Assembly (NCBI GenBank): GCA_035553055.1
Contig: DATNEK010000062.1
Location: 5,939 to 69,938, forward strand
Source of the DNA: Chersky-822 sp035553055
Lineage (GTDB): Bacteria; Actinomycetota; Actinomycetes; Streptosporangiales; Streptosporangiaceae
Direction of reading: 5' to 3'
DNA length: 64,000 bases
Part shown: one piece after another, positions 44,486 through 53,109 of the stretch
Layout of the letters: each line of letters opens with the position of its first letter
How positions within the stretch are numbered: the stretch's first letter is position 1
The notes under the pieces: generated by a model
Told to the model about the DNA's origin: nothing
Seen by the model: only the letters and a program-made list of their open reading frames with translations
Databases searched by the model: none
Position numbers and translations under genes: made by a program

Positions 44486-45229
44486 ATGGGGGAACTACGG
44501 TGCGTAGACGGATCCCTGCTGGGCGTGGTGGCTGTTCCTTGTCGTGATCGGCTTGGCCGGCTGTATGACCTGACGCTTGAGCTAGTCAGGGACTCTCAGC
44601 CATTCGCGATCGTCGGCCAGCGCTGCGGTCACCAGCTCGCGTCGCTGGCCGCGCAGGTCCAGGCGGCACGGGAAGACCCGCGGCAGGCCAGGTCGTGGCC
44701 CGACCCGGACGACAGATTCCCGGTTCCCGGCGCGACCGCGATGTTTGAACCAGGCGATAACGAGTACTTCACGCTCAGGTCGCAAGGTCGTGCCGATCTT
44801 CCTGGCAACGGTGAGATGCGGTGTGTGCTCAGGTCGACCGCGCGCTGGCTGTCAGATACAGGAATTACCAGCGGCGCCAGCCGTGGTCACTGGCAACTCA
44901 GGCGTCGCGCCGTGCTCGAAGCATGGAGCGATCGAGGAACTGGTGTACGAGCTGTGCTGACCTCGGCCGAACTGGTCGTGTTCTTGGATACGGTGCTTAA
45001 AGAACCGGACCGTGCCGTCACGGCAGGCCCGTCTCCGGCCGTGCGAGCGGCCGACGAACGGCTAGGGCGCCGGACGGCCAGAACAATGAACTGGTCGGCT
45101 TGGCGGCAGCGAGGAAGGGTGCCGGATGGGTCTGCGCGATCTTGTCTACCGGCTCTACGAGCGGCGGCTCGAGGCGTCGCTCTCGCGGTCGCGGGTGCCC
45201 AGACACGTGGGAGTGATGTGCGACGGTAA
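44486..45229 (+). CDS. Hypothetical protein overlapping uppS
   Basis: 247 residues, no recognised domain. Codon use up to about 45120 is consistent with coding, and readable stretches include AMFEPGDNEYFTLRSQG and RGHWQLRRRAVLEAW. The final 104 nt overlap the isoprenyl transferase in another frame, and the translation there (ALRAAARGVALAVAGAQ) looks like a shadow. The true stop could have been lost or shifted. Weak ribosome site. Confidence 0.55.
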   Translation: MGELRCVDGSLLGVVAVPCRDRLGRLYDLTLELVRDSQPFAIVGQRCGHQLASLAAQVQAAREDPRQARSWPDPDDRFPVPGATAMFEPGDNEYFTLRSQGRADLPGNGEMRCVLRSTARWLSDTGITSGASRGHWQLRRRAVLEAWSDRGTGVRAVLTSAELVVFLDTVLKEPDRAVTAGPSPAVRAADERLGRRTARTMNWSAWRQRGRVPDGSARSCLPALRAAARGVALAVAGAQTRGSDVRR

Positions 45230-45890
45230 TCGCCGCTGGGCGCGCTCGGCGGGACTTACCGACGTCAGCACTGGCCACCGCAAGGGCGCGGACAAGATAT
45301 TCGAGTTGCTCGACTGGTGCCGCGACGCCGGCGTCGAAGTCGTGACATTGTGGCTGCTGTCCACCGACAACCTGGTGGCGAGGCCGGACTCGGAGATCGA
45401 GCCGCTGCTGGCGATCATCGAGGACACCGTCAGGGAACTTGTCGCGCAGAGCTGGCGGGTCAAACCAGTGGGCGCGCTTGACCTGCTGCCGGTGGACACC
45501 GCGCAAGTCATGAAGGACGCGGGCGAAGCGACCGCCAACTACCCCGGGCTTTTGGTCAACGTCGCCGTCGGCTACGGAGGCCGGCGTGAGATCGCCGACG
45601 CTGTCCGTTCACTGCTGCAAGAGCACGCCACCAAGGGCACCACGATCGAGGAACTCGCCGAGATCCTTGATGTCGAGCACATCGCCGAGCACCTGTACAC
45701 GGCTGGCCTGCCCGACCCCGACCTGGTGATCAGGACATCAGGCGAGCAGCGGCTCGGCGGTTTCCTGCTGTGGCAGAGCGCGCATTCTGAGTTCTACTTC
45801 TGTGACGCCTACTGGCCGGCGTTCAGGAAGGTGGATTTCCTGCGGGCGCTGAGGTCGTACGCAGGACGTCACCGTCGCTTCGGCACGTGA
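45126..45890 (+). CDS. uppS: Cis-isoprenyl diphosphate synthase (UppS family)
   Basis: 254 residues; AGGAAGG 7-8 nt before the ATG. HVGVMCDGNRRWAR holds the catalytic Asp33. LWLLSTDNL, NVAVGYGGRREI and RTSGEQRLGGFLLWQSAHSEFYFCDAYWP complete the family signatures. It elongates allylic diphosphates with IPP in cis. Actinobacterial members with the YRLYERRLE start include both decaprenyl and short-chain Z,E-farnesyl synthases, so product length is open. It supplies lipid carriers for wall polymers such as those suggested downstream. Confidence 0.94.
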   Translation: MGLRDLVYRLYERRLEASLSRSRVPRHVGVMCDGNRRWARSAGLTDVSTGHRKGADKIFELLDWCRDAGVEVVTLWLLSTDNLVARPDSEIEPLLAIIEDTVRELVAQSWRVKPVGALDLLPVDTAQVMKDAGEATANYPGLLVNVAVGYGGRREIADAVRSLLQEHATKGTTIEELAEILDVEHIAEHLYTAGLPDPDLVIRTSGEQRLGGFLLWQSAHSEFYFCDAYWPAFRKVDFLRALRSYAGRHRRFGT

Positions 45891-46000
45891 GCAAATTGTC
45901 ATAAACCGTGTTCGGAGCGTGCCGGTACTTCCATGTAGTGCCTTCGCCCAGGTACCGTCAAAGACTGACAGGCGGTGCGTAGCCGCCCGACGGGAAGGCC

Positions 46001-46016
46001 CTCGAGAATTCTCGAG
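46001..46016. promoter_or_regulatory. Perfect 16-bp palindrome in the phoH leader
   Basis: CTCGAGAATTCTCGAG lies 125 bp before the PIN-PhoH start in an otherwise gene-free 250-bp region (45891-46141). Possible operator; no other support. Confidence 0.35.
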
Positions 46017-46141
46017 CTCCGCGCCTGCGTATGCGGGCGAGATGAGCGAAGGGCCGGTGCCCGGCCCATCGCTGGCCGGTCCCCGGTCCCGGCGACAGCT
46101 TTGTGTCTGAGGTGTCGCCACGGCGAATCATTGGAGACTGA

Positions 46142-47632
46142 GTGGCCACTTCCGCAGCAGCTCGCGCAGCGGGCACGAACACTACCAGCAAGAAGGAATC
46201 GGCGACAAGCTCTGGCAGCACGAAGCCCGCGGGCACGCGGTCAAAGCGCACCACGGCAAGCCCCGCGCGGGCCAGGACAGCGCCAGCCGCGCCAGTCACC
46301 ACGGCCGCTCCGGCCGCCGACCCGTCCGGATTGGCTCGCCGTACCTATGTGCTAGACACCAGCGTCCTGCTCGCCGATCCAGGCGCATTCGGCAGATTCG
46401 CTGAGCACAGAGTCGTGCTGCCGCTGGTCGTGATCACCGAGCTTGAGGCCAAGCGCAACCATCCCGAGCTTGGCTACTTCGCCAGGGCCGCCCTCCGCTA
46501 CCTGGACGACCTGCGGATGACGCACGACCGGCTCGACGCCGACATCGAGATCGGCGATCTCGGCGGGACGGTCAGGGTCGAGCTGAACCACACCGACCCC
46601 TCGGTGCTGCCGGCCGGGTTCCGGCTTGCCGACAACGACACGAGAATCCTGTCCGTCGCGCGCAGCCTGGCGACGGAAGGCGAGAGCGTCGTCCTGGTCA
46701 GCAAGGATCTGCCACTGCGGATCAAGGCCGCGGCCATCGGCTTGGCCGCTCAGGAATATCGCGCGGAACTGCCGCCGGAAACAGGCTGGACCGGCATGCG
46801 CGAGATCGAAATCGCCGGCGCGGAGGTCGACGAGCTGTACGCCAGCGGCACGCTTGACTTGCCTGCGGCCCGTGACCTGCCATGCCACACCGGCTTGGTG
46901 CTCTACTCGAGCTGCGTGGGCTCGGGCAGCGCGCTCGGCCGGGTCCAGCCCGACAAGTCCGTCAGGCTGGTTCGCTGCGACCGCGACGTGTTCGGGCTGC
47001 GCGGCCGCAGCGCTGAGCAGCGGATCGCGCTTGACCTGCTGCTCGACCAGGAGATTGGCATCATCTCGCTCGGCGGGCGGGCAGGCACAGGCAAGTCGGC
47101 GCTCGCGCTCTGCGCCGGACTCGAAGCCGTGCTCGAACGCCGCCAGCACCGCAAAGTCGTCGTCTTCCGTCCGCTCTACCCGGTCGGCGGCCAGGAACTT
47201 GGCTACCTGCCCGGCTCGGAAGCCGACAAGATGAACCCGTGGGCGCAGGCGGTCTTCGACACGCTGGGCGCCGTCACCACCCCTGACGTCATCGACGAAG
47301 TGGTCGCCAGGGACATGCTCGAGGTTCTGCCGCTTACCCACATCAGGGGCCGGTCGCTGCACGACTCGTTCGTGATCGTGGACGAGGCGCAGTCGCTCGA
47401 GCGGGGCGTGCTGCTCACCGTGCTTTCAAGGGTCGGATCAGGCTCACGCGTGGTGCTCACGCACGACATCGCGCAACGTGACAACCTGCGCGTCGGCAGG
47501 CACGATGGCGTCGTCGCGGTGATCGAAAAGCTGAAGGGCCACCCCTTGTTCGCTCACATCACGCTCGTCCGCTCTGAGCGCTCGCAGATCGCCGCCCTCG
47601 TCACCGAGATGCTGGAGGACACGACCGGGTAG
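46142..47632 (+). CDS. PIN domain - PhoH-like ATPase
   Basis: 496 residues from a GTG with GGAG upstream. Residues 1-65 are a disordered Ala/Thr/Lys-rich leader. The PIN nuclease domain begins YVLDTSVLLADP (D72) with ITELEAKRNHPELG and LPAGFRLADNDTRIL holding further acidic residues. The PhoH domain has Walker A GRAGTGKS (K318), RPLYPVGGQELGYLPG and Walker B FVIVDEAQSLE. PIN-PhoH proteins are RNA helicase-nucleases in mycobacteria (PhoH2). Confidence 0.94.
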   Translation: MATSAAARAAGTNTTSKKESATSSGSTKPAGTRSKRTTASPARARTAPAAPVTTAAPAADPSGLARRTYVLDTSVLLADPGAFGRFAEHRVVLPLVVITELEAKRNHPELGYFARAALRYLDDLRMTHDRLDADIEIGDLGGTVRVELNHTDPSVLPAGFRLADNDTRILSVARSLATEGESVVLVSKDLPLRIKAAAIGLAAQEYRAELPPETGWTGMREIEIAGAEVDELYASGTLDLPAARDLPCHTGLVLYSSCVGSGSALGRVQPDKSVRLVRCDRDVFGLRGRSAEQRIALDLLLDQEIGIISLGGRAGTGKSALALCAGLEAVLERRQHRKVVVFRPLYPVGGQELGYLPGSEADKMNPWAQAVFDTLGAVTTPDVIDEVVARDMLEVLPLTHIRGRSLHDSFVIVDEAQSLERGVLLTVLSRVGSGSRVVLTHDIAQRDNLRVGRHDGVVAVIEKLKGHPLFAHITLVRSERSQIAALVTEMLEDTTG

Positions 47633-47646
47633 CCCGATGGGGTACC

Positions 47647-48699
47647 GTGACGACCGTGGCTGAACCAGTCTCGGTGATAATGCCGGTCCGCAACGAGGAG
47701 CGGCACCTGGCCGAGGCAGTCAGCGCTGTCCTGTGCCAGGACTATCCTGGCGCCCTTGAACTGGTGCTCGCGGTCGGTCCATCGAAGGATAAGACCGAGC
47801 ACATCGCGGAAGGACTTGCCGCCGCCGATCGGCGGATAACCGTAGTCGCTAACCCGTCCGGGCATATCCCGGCCGCGCTCAACGCGGCGGTCAAGGCGTC
47901 GAGGCATGACGTTGTCATCCGGGTAGACGGGCACGCGCTGCTGCCGCCCGGATACATAGCGACAGCGGTGCGGACGCTGGCGGACACCGGTGCTGTCAAT
48001 GTCGGCGGCATCATGGCCGCTGAGGGAATCACGCCGTTCCAGCGCGCGGTGGCGTGGGCGATGACCTCTCCGGCCGGCGTCGGCTCGGCGAAATACCACA
48101 CCGGCGGCGAGCCTGGCCCGGCCAGCTCGGTGTATCTCGGTGCGTTCCGCCGCTCGGCGATCGACGGCGTCGGCGGCTACGACGAGCGATACCTGCGCGC
48201 CGAGGACTGGGAGATGAACCACAGGCTCCGCGAGGCCGGTGGCCTGGTCTGGTTTCAGCCTGAGCTGAAGGTCAGCTACCGGCCCCGCGCCACTATCGGA
48301 GCGCTCTGGTCGCAGTATTTCCACTACGGCCGCTGGCGGCACGTGGTAGCCAGAATGCACGCTGGCACGATCAACCCCCGGTACCTGGCGCCGCCGACCG
48401 CGGTCAGCGCGATGGCGGTAGGGACGCTTGCCGGGCTCGCTGGCCTTTTCGCCCTGGCGGCCGGCGTCGGCGGCTGGCTGCCCTGGCTGCTGGCTGGTTT
48501 CGCCGCGCCGCTGCTCTACCTTCTTGGTGTGCTCGCGGTGACGGCAACGGCAGCGGTGTCGGTACGCGGCCAGGCTCTCGCCATGCTGCCGGCCGTGCTG
48601 GCCACCATGCACATCAGCTGGGGCGTCGGTTTCCTCACCAGCCCGCGCCGCCTGGTCCCAACCCGCCCGATGACGGCGACGTTAGTCCGTAGCGGCTAG
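47647..48699 (+). CDS. Family 2 glycosyltransferase with C-terminal membrane segments
   Basis: 350 residues. SVIMPVRNEERHLAEAVSAVL opens the GT-A fold. RVDGHALLPPGYI has the DxD-like metal site as DGH. RAEDWEMNHRLREAGG holds the catalytic-loop acidic residue. Three hydrophobic segments follow at about 255-345, as in ExoA-type enzymes making envelope polysaccharide. It starts 14 nt after phoH and converges on the ispD-like gene with an 18-nt tail overlap. Confidence 0.9.
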   Translation: MTTVAEPVSVIMPVRNEERHLAEAVSAVLCQDYPGALELVLAVGPSKDKTEHIAEGLAAADRRITVVANPSGHIPAALNAAVKASRHDVVIRVDGHALLPPGYIATAVRTLADTGAVNVGGIMAAEGITPFQRAVAWAMTSPAGVGSAKYHTGGEPGPASSVYLGAFRRSAIDGVGGYDERYLRAEDWEMNHRLREAGGLVWFQPELKVSYRPRATIGALWSQYFHYGRWRHVVARMHAGTINPRYLAPPTAVSAMAVGTLAGLAGLFALAAGVGGWLPWLLAGFAAPLLYLLGVLAVTATAAVSVRGQALAMLPAVLATMHISWGVGFLTSPRRLVPTRPMTATLVRSG

Positions 48700-49395
48700 G
48701 AACGACTCGGCGACCTTGAGATCGCCAGGGTAGGTGATCTTGAGGTTCCGCTCGGTGCCGGGGATTGCCCGGATTTTGACGTCGGGCAGGTACCGCAGCA
48801 CGATTCCGCAATCATCGGTTGCACTGAACCCGGCCGCGTCGGGATCGGCGGCAGCGAGCTGATAGGCGCGGCGTATCACGGAGAGCCGGAAACCCTGCGG
48901 AGTCTGGCACCGGGCGAGTGACTCCCTCGGCGGAATTGACGTCATCACGCCACCCGCAACCTCGACGATCGTGTCCGCGGTTGGTACGACGACCCCGACC
49001 GCCTGGCAGTCGGCCAGCGCGGCCACGCAGTCCGCGATGATCCGCTGATCGACCAGCGGCCTGGCCGCGTCGTGGAACAGCACATTGAAGTCGGCCGCCG
49101 ACGGGCCGTCGCCGCTGAGCAACTCGATCGCGCTTAGAGTCGAGCCAGGGCGGTCAATACCACCGGCGATGATCTCGGTGAGTTTGCTGTACCTGCTGCC
49201 GAGCAGTCTGGTGCCTTCTGCCACGAACTCGGCTGGCAACACGACGACGAGGCGTTCCACGCCGGGGGCCTGCTGGAACGCGCTGACCGAGTGCTCAAGC
49301 AGCGTCCGCCCGGCCAGCAGCTGCAGTTGCTTGGGGACCGTACCGCCAAGTCGCAGTCCTGAACCACCCGCGAGCACCACGGCGACCGTTCGCAT
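48682..49395 (-). CDS. ispD: IspD/TarI-family cytidylyltransferase
   Basis: 237 residues. VVLAGGSGLRLGGTVPKQLQLLAGRTLLEHS is the CTP-binding loop. FHDAARPLVDQRII and QTPQGFRLSVIRRAY are family signatures, with ATDDCGIV near the end. MEP cytidylyltransferase (isoprenoid synthesis) and ribitol-phosphate cytidylyltransferase (teichoic acid) cannot be told apart by eye. No ispF is adjacent, while the flanking genes handle glycans and CDP-alcohols. So a TarI-like role is a serious alternative to the symbol given. Confidence 0.85.
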   Translation of the reverse strand: MRTVAVVLAGGSGLRLGGTVPKQLQLLAGRTLLEHSVSAFQQAPGVERLVVVLPAEFVAEGTRLLGSRYSKLTEIIAGGIDRPGSTLSAIELLSGDGPSAADFNVLFHDAARPLVDQRIIADCVAALADCQAVGVVVPTADTIVEVAGGVMTSIPPRESLARCQTPQGFRLSVIRRAYQLAAADPDAAGFSATDDCGIVLRYLPDVKIRAIPGTERNLKITYPGDLKVAESFLAATD

Positions 49396-49412
49396 GATCG
49401 GACCTTACCTAG

Positions 49413-51230
49413 ATGGCCGATCCGGCCGCGCCGGGGCGGGTGCTGGACAGATCCGGCGTCGCACAGACGCGCCCGGTTACGGCCCGCTGCTGGTTCGGTC
49501 GCGCGATGAGTACTCTAAGTAATTGGAGAATGTCAATTGGTCATTTCCAATCGCAGCCTGGAGGGCCGATCTTCGCCGGATTGCGGCGAGCCTTTGGCGA
49601 GCCGGGGCGGACCAAGCCAGCCGCCGAGCGGACTGGCTACGCGGGTGTCGATCAAGCTGACCGGCAGTCAGCCGGGGCGCAGCCGCTCGCGCCCAACTTG
49701 TCGCTGGCCAGCCCCAACGTGCGGGCTGCGGCCGAGCCGACGCCGCGACCCGGTGGCATCGCGGGCGACCTGGCGCGACGGGGCCGCGCGGGCGCGGATT
49801 GGACGATCCGGCTGGCCGCGAACCGCGCGATCGCACCGAACTCCCTGACCGGCGTTTCCCTGCTGCTAGGCCTGTGCGCCGCCGCTTGGCTGAGCGGCGG
49901 CACCGGCCAGGACGACGTGCGCGGGCTGATCACGACCGGAACGTGGGTAGTCATGCGCGCCGCGGCCACGCGGCTTTCCTCGGCGACGGCGCGACGGGCC
50001 GGTCGCGGCGGGCAGGTCGGGCGGGGTCGGCAGCTTCAGCCCGACCGCAGCGACTGGATGGTCCTGCCGGGCTTCGACTGGAGCGGGGAAGAACCGCCGA
50101 AGCGGCCCGGCGTCGGGCGGCCCGGCTTCAGGCAGCCCCACCTCAGGCAGCCCCACCTCAGGCAGCACAGCACAGGACTGGCGCGCGAACGGGAGTTCGG
50201 CTGGTTCTACGCCGTGTGCGCGACGGCCGGGGAATCGGCCATCTACGGCGGCATCGCTGCCGGTGCCGAGTCGGCCGGATGGACCGCTACCTGGCCGCTC
50301 GCCGTCGCGATCGTGATCGTCGGGTCGATCGCGGCGATCCCGCGCGCCTGCGGTTCCGCCGCTGCCTTGGCTGGCTTCCGCAGGAGGAAGACCACCAGGG
50401 TCTTCGGCACGCTAGCCGCGCTCACCTTCCCGCCCATCGGCGGCCGCGTACTGCTGGCAACGCTGATCGTGGTCGGTTACGGACCTCGGATCGCGCTGGT
50501 CGTCGTGCTTGCCGCCGGGACGGTGTCCCTGGTTCGCACCCTCATCGAGACCGGCGGCCTGATGGCAGCGGTTCGGCGGGCGGCGGCCGCGTCGTCGGCC
50601 GGAAGGGCCGCGACCTCCGTCGTCTACGACGTGGTGGTGGCCTGCCGCGATGACGGTCCCCTCGCTCGCCGAGCTGGCTGGCTGGTACGCGGAAACCTGA
50701 TGCCGGTGCCGCCGGCCACCGCTGGCCTCGTCGCGATCGGGCTGCTCACCGCGCTCGGCATCAGGAGCCTGCCAGGCATCGTCGCGCTGACGCCCGTTGT
50801 CGTGCTGCTGCTCGCCGCGCCCGGGTCGAGCCACCCGCACGATGGACGGTCCGACTGGCTCGTACCGGTGCTGCTGTGCGTCGCGCAGTACCTGTACCTC
50901 GCGGTGCTCGGCGCGGCCGGGTCGGTGTCCTGGCTAGTCGTCTACACCGCCTGCTCGATGACCGCCATCTGGTACGCGAGCCTGACGGCGAGTCGAGCAC
51001 GGGCTACGCCCCCGCCCGCCAGGACCCGGCTCAGCAGGAGGACGCGGGTCAGCCAGATCATGGCCAGGAGAACTGAAGGCATCGGCTGGGAAGGCAGGGT
51101 CGGCCTTGTCAGCGTGGCCGGGATGTTCGGTATCGCGACGTTCGGGTACCTTGGGCTGACGGCATGCCTTGGCGTGCTGATATGCAGAAAGATGATCAGC
51201 GACTACCTGGGGGAGGACCGGCGCCAGTGA
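49413..51230 (+). CDS. DUF5941-like membrane protein with degenerate CDP-alcohol transferase-like region
   Basis: 605 residues from an ATG at 49413; starts near 49506 are also possible and the first 100 residues look disordered. RLAANRAIAPNSLTGVSLLLGLCAAAWL resembles the opening of CDP-alcohol phosphotransferases. The catalytic D-x2-DG-x2-AR block is missing and replaced by an Arg-rich loop, a spacer with the RQPHL repeat and about eight hydrophobic segments. Overlaps the next gene by 4 nt. Assignment to DUF5941 is from memory of family appearance and synteny. Confidence 0.7.
   Translation: MADPAAPGRVLDRSGVAQTRPVTARCWFGRAMSTLSNWRMSIGHFQSQPGGPIFAGLRRAFGEPGRTKPAAERTGYAGVDQADRQSAGAQPLAPNLSLASPNVRAAAEPTPRPGGIAGDLARRGRAGADWTIRLAANRAIAPNSLTGVSLLLGLCAAAWLSGGTGQDDVRGLITTGTWVVMRAAATRLSSATARRAGRGGQVGRGRQLQPDRSDWMVLPGFDWSGEEPPKRPGVGRPGFRQPHLRQPHLRQHSTGLAREREFGWFYAVCATAGESAIYGGIAAGAESAGWTATWPLAVAIVIVGSIAAIPRACGSAAALAGFRRRKTTRVFGTLAALTFPPIGGRVLLATLIVVGYGPRIALVVVLAAGTVSLVRTLIETGGLMAAVRRAAAASSAGRAATSVVYDVVVACRDDGPLARRAGWLVRGNLMPVPPATAGLVAIGLLTALGIRSLPGIVALTPVVVLLLAAPGSSHPHDGRSDWLVPVLLCVAQYLYLAVLGAAGSVSWLVVYTACSMTAIWYASLTASRARATPPPARTRLSRRTRVSQIMARRTEGIGWEGRVGLVSVAGMFGIATFGYLGLTACLGVLICRKMISDYLGEDRRQ
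50128..50172. repeat. 15-bp tandem repeat inside the DUF5941-like gene
   Basis: TCAGGCAGCCCCACC twice, then TCAGGCAGCACAGCA (50128, 50143, 50158). In frame; encodes RQPHL-RQPHL-RQHST in a loop. Confidence 0.85.
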
Positions 51231-51988
51231 TCGGTATGGTGCTGGCCGCCGGCGCTGGCCGTCGGCTGCGCCCGCACACCGATGCGCTGCCCAAGGCCCT
51301 GCTGCCGGTCGATGGCGAGACAACGATCTTGGACATCGGCCTGCGCAACCTCGCCGCCGTCGGCCTTAGCGAGGTCGTGATCGTCGTTGGCTACGCCGCC
51401 AGCGCTATCGCCCGTCGGGTACCCGAGCTTGAGCGGGCTTACGGCCTCACGATCAGGCTCGTGCACAACGACCGGGCGCAGGAGTGGAACAACGCCTACT
51501 CGCTCTGGCTCGCGAGATCCTATTTCGACCGTGGCGTCCTGCTCGCTAACGGCGACACCGTGCACCCCAAGAGCGTCGAAGAGTCGGTGCTGGCCCGGGC
51601 AAGCGCGATCGCTACCACCGCGCCGGCCCCGCCAGGGCGCCTCGTGATCGCGATCGACGACGTCAAGCCGCTAGCTGACGAAGAGATGAAGGTAACGCTC
51701 GATCACGCCGGGCTGATGCTGCGGATCACCAAGCTGATGGACCCGACGCTGGCGCACGGCGAGTACATAGGCGTCACCCTGATCGAGCCGTCGGCCGCGA
51801 CCGGGCTCGCCGAGGCGCTAGAGACCACCTGGCGGCGTGATCCCGGCCTGTACTACGAGGACGGGTTCGCCGAGTTCGCCAGGAGCGGAGGCGCGGTCCT
51901 GGCGGCGTCCATAGGCGTTGTTGACTGGGTCGAGGTCGACAACCACGAGGATCTGCGGCGGGCCAGGCAGATCGCCGCCCGCTGCTAA
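51227..51988 (+). CDS. Sugar/alcohol-phosphate nucleotidyltransferase (LicC/IPCT-like)
   Basis: 253 residues from the GTG at 51227, which overlaps the previous stop (GTGA) and has GGAGG upstream. GMVLAAGAGRRLRPHTDALPKALLPVDG is the NTP site (GxGxR...PK). EWNNAYSLWLARSYF and LLANGDTVHP contain the metal site Asp. The WNNAYSLW pattern is reminiscent of LicC-type choline-phosphate and inositol-phosphate cytidylyltransferases. It probably makes the CDP-alcohol used by the gene at 53087. Which alcohol phosphate is activated is unknown; G1P is suggested by the next gene. Confidence 0.87.
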   Translation: MIGMVLAAGAGRRLRPHTDALPKALLPVDGETTILDIGLRNLAAVGLSEVVIVVGYAASAIARRVPELERAYGLTIRLVHNDRAQEWNNAYSLWLARSYFDRGVLLANGDTVHPKSVEESVLARASAIATTAPAPPGRLVIAIDDVKPLADEEMKVTLDHAGLMLRITKLMDPTLAHGEYIGVTLIEPSAATGLAEALETTWRRDPGLYYEDGFAEFARSGGAVLAASIGVVDWVEVDNHEDLRRARQIAARC

Positions 51989-52056
51989 CCTCACCACAGG
52001 CCCGCGCTCCGCTCGCAGGGAGCGGTCTGGCGCGACGGCTGGCTCTAGGAGGATCG

Positions 52057-53109
52057 TTGCCCCTGCTCGCCCGTATGATCGCGGCACCGCTTGTCATCGA
52101 CGTGCGGCCAGGCGCGATCGGCGGCCTCGGCGCGTTGCTCGCCGACCGCCGCATCGCCGTTGAGGGACGGGTGGCGGTGGCGGTCGGCCCTGGGCAAGGT
52201 GAGTCGATCGCGGCCGAGCTTGACATCGGCTCAGCGGAATTGTTCAAGGTTCCAGACGGCAGCCACGAGGTCGCCGTCGCCCTCGGCAAGGACCTGCGAG
52301 CAGGCACCTACGAGGCGGTGGCCGGCATCGGCGGCGGCAAGACGATAGACGTCACCAAGTTCGCGGCGCACATGGCGGGCATTCCGATGGTCTCGGTCGC
52401 GACCAGCCTTGCCCATGACGGCATCGCTTCGCCGGTGAGCACCCTGGCGCACGAGTCTGGCAACGGCTCTTATGGCGTCGTGCCGCCCGTCGCCGTCGTC
52501 GTCGACCTCAACCGGGTCAAGCACGCCCCGGGGTCGCTCGCCATCGCCGGCATCGGAGACGTCGTCAGCAACCTGTCGGCCATCGCCGACTGGGAGCTAT
52601 CCGCGGCCGACACCGGCGAACCGGTCGACGGGCTCGCCGTGGCGATGGCGAGGTCGGCCGCGCAGGCCGTGCTTAACCAGCCAGGCGAAGCCACGTCGAA
52701 CGATTTCCTGACCGTGCTGGCCGAGGCGCTGATCATGTCGGGCATGGCAATGGTCGTCGCCGGGTCGAGCCGGCCGAGCAGCGGCGGCGATCACGAGATC
52801 ATGCACGCGATCAACCACTTGTTCCCCGGCGCGGCGAGCCACGGCGAGCTGGCCGGGCTCGGCGCCTCGTTCTGCGGCTACCTACGCGGGGACACGGCGC
52901 ACTTCGAGGCGATATCCTCCTGCCTGCGCCGGCACGGCCTGCCGAGGCATCCTGAGCAGGTAGGCCTGTCGGCTGAACAGTTCACAGCCGCCGTTATGCA
53001 CGCCCCGGCGACCCGGCCCGGCCGGTACACGATCCTGGAGCGGCTCGCCATGTCACCAGCGCAGGCCCGCGCCAGAGTGGAGGAGTATGTCAGCGCCATC
53101 GCTGGCTGA
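52057..53109 (+). CDS. Glycerol-1-phosphate dehydrogenase-like enzyme (EgsA/AraM, iron-containing ADH superfamily)
   Basis: 350 residues from a TTG with AGGAGG upstream. GIGGGKTIDVTKFAA binds NAD(P), and ATSLAHDGIASPVSTL is close to the G1PDH signature. Metal ligands appear as Asp in GIGDVVSN and His in GGDHEIMHAINHLF and ASHGELAGLG. G1PDHs reduce DHAP to sn-glycerol-1-phosphate, the archaeal lipid stereoisomer; bacterial AraM enzymes do the same. Its position between a cytidylyltransferase and a CDP-alcohol transferase suggests G1P is the activated alcohol. Overlaps the next gene by 23 nt. Confidence 0.88.
   Translation: MPLLARMIAAPLVIDVRPGAIGGLGALLADRRIAVEGRVAVAVGPGQGESIAAELDIGSAELFKVPDGSHEVAVALGKDLRAGTYEAVAGIGGGKTIDVTKFAAHMAGIPMVSVATSLAHDGIASPVSTLAHESGNGSYGVVPPVAVVVDLNRVKHAPGSLAIAGIGDVVSNLSAIADWELSAADTGEPVDGLAVAMARSAAQAVLNQPGEATSNDFLTVLAEALIMSGMAMVVAGSSRPSSGGDHEIMHAINHLFPGAASHGELAGLGASFCGYLRGDTAHFEAISSCLRRHGLPRHPEQVGLSAEQFTAAVMHAPATRPGRYTILERLAMSPAQARARVEEYVSAIAG

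Noticed and set aside
45891..46141. c-di-AMP (ydaO-type) riboswitch before phoH or before the NlpC/P60 gene (40661-40821)
   Set aside because: Short GC-rich segments look similar at first glance, but I could not place the conserved core pairing in either leader.
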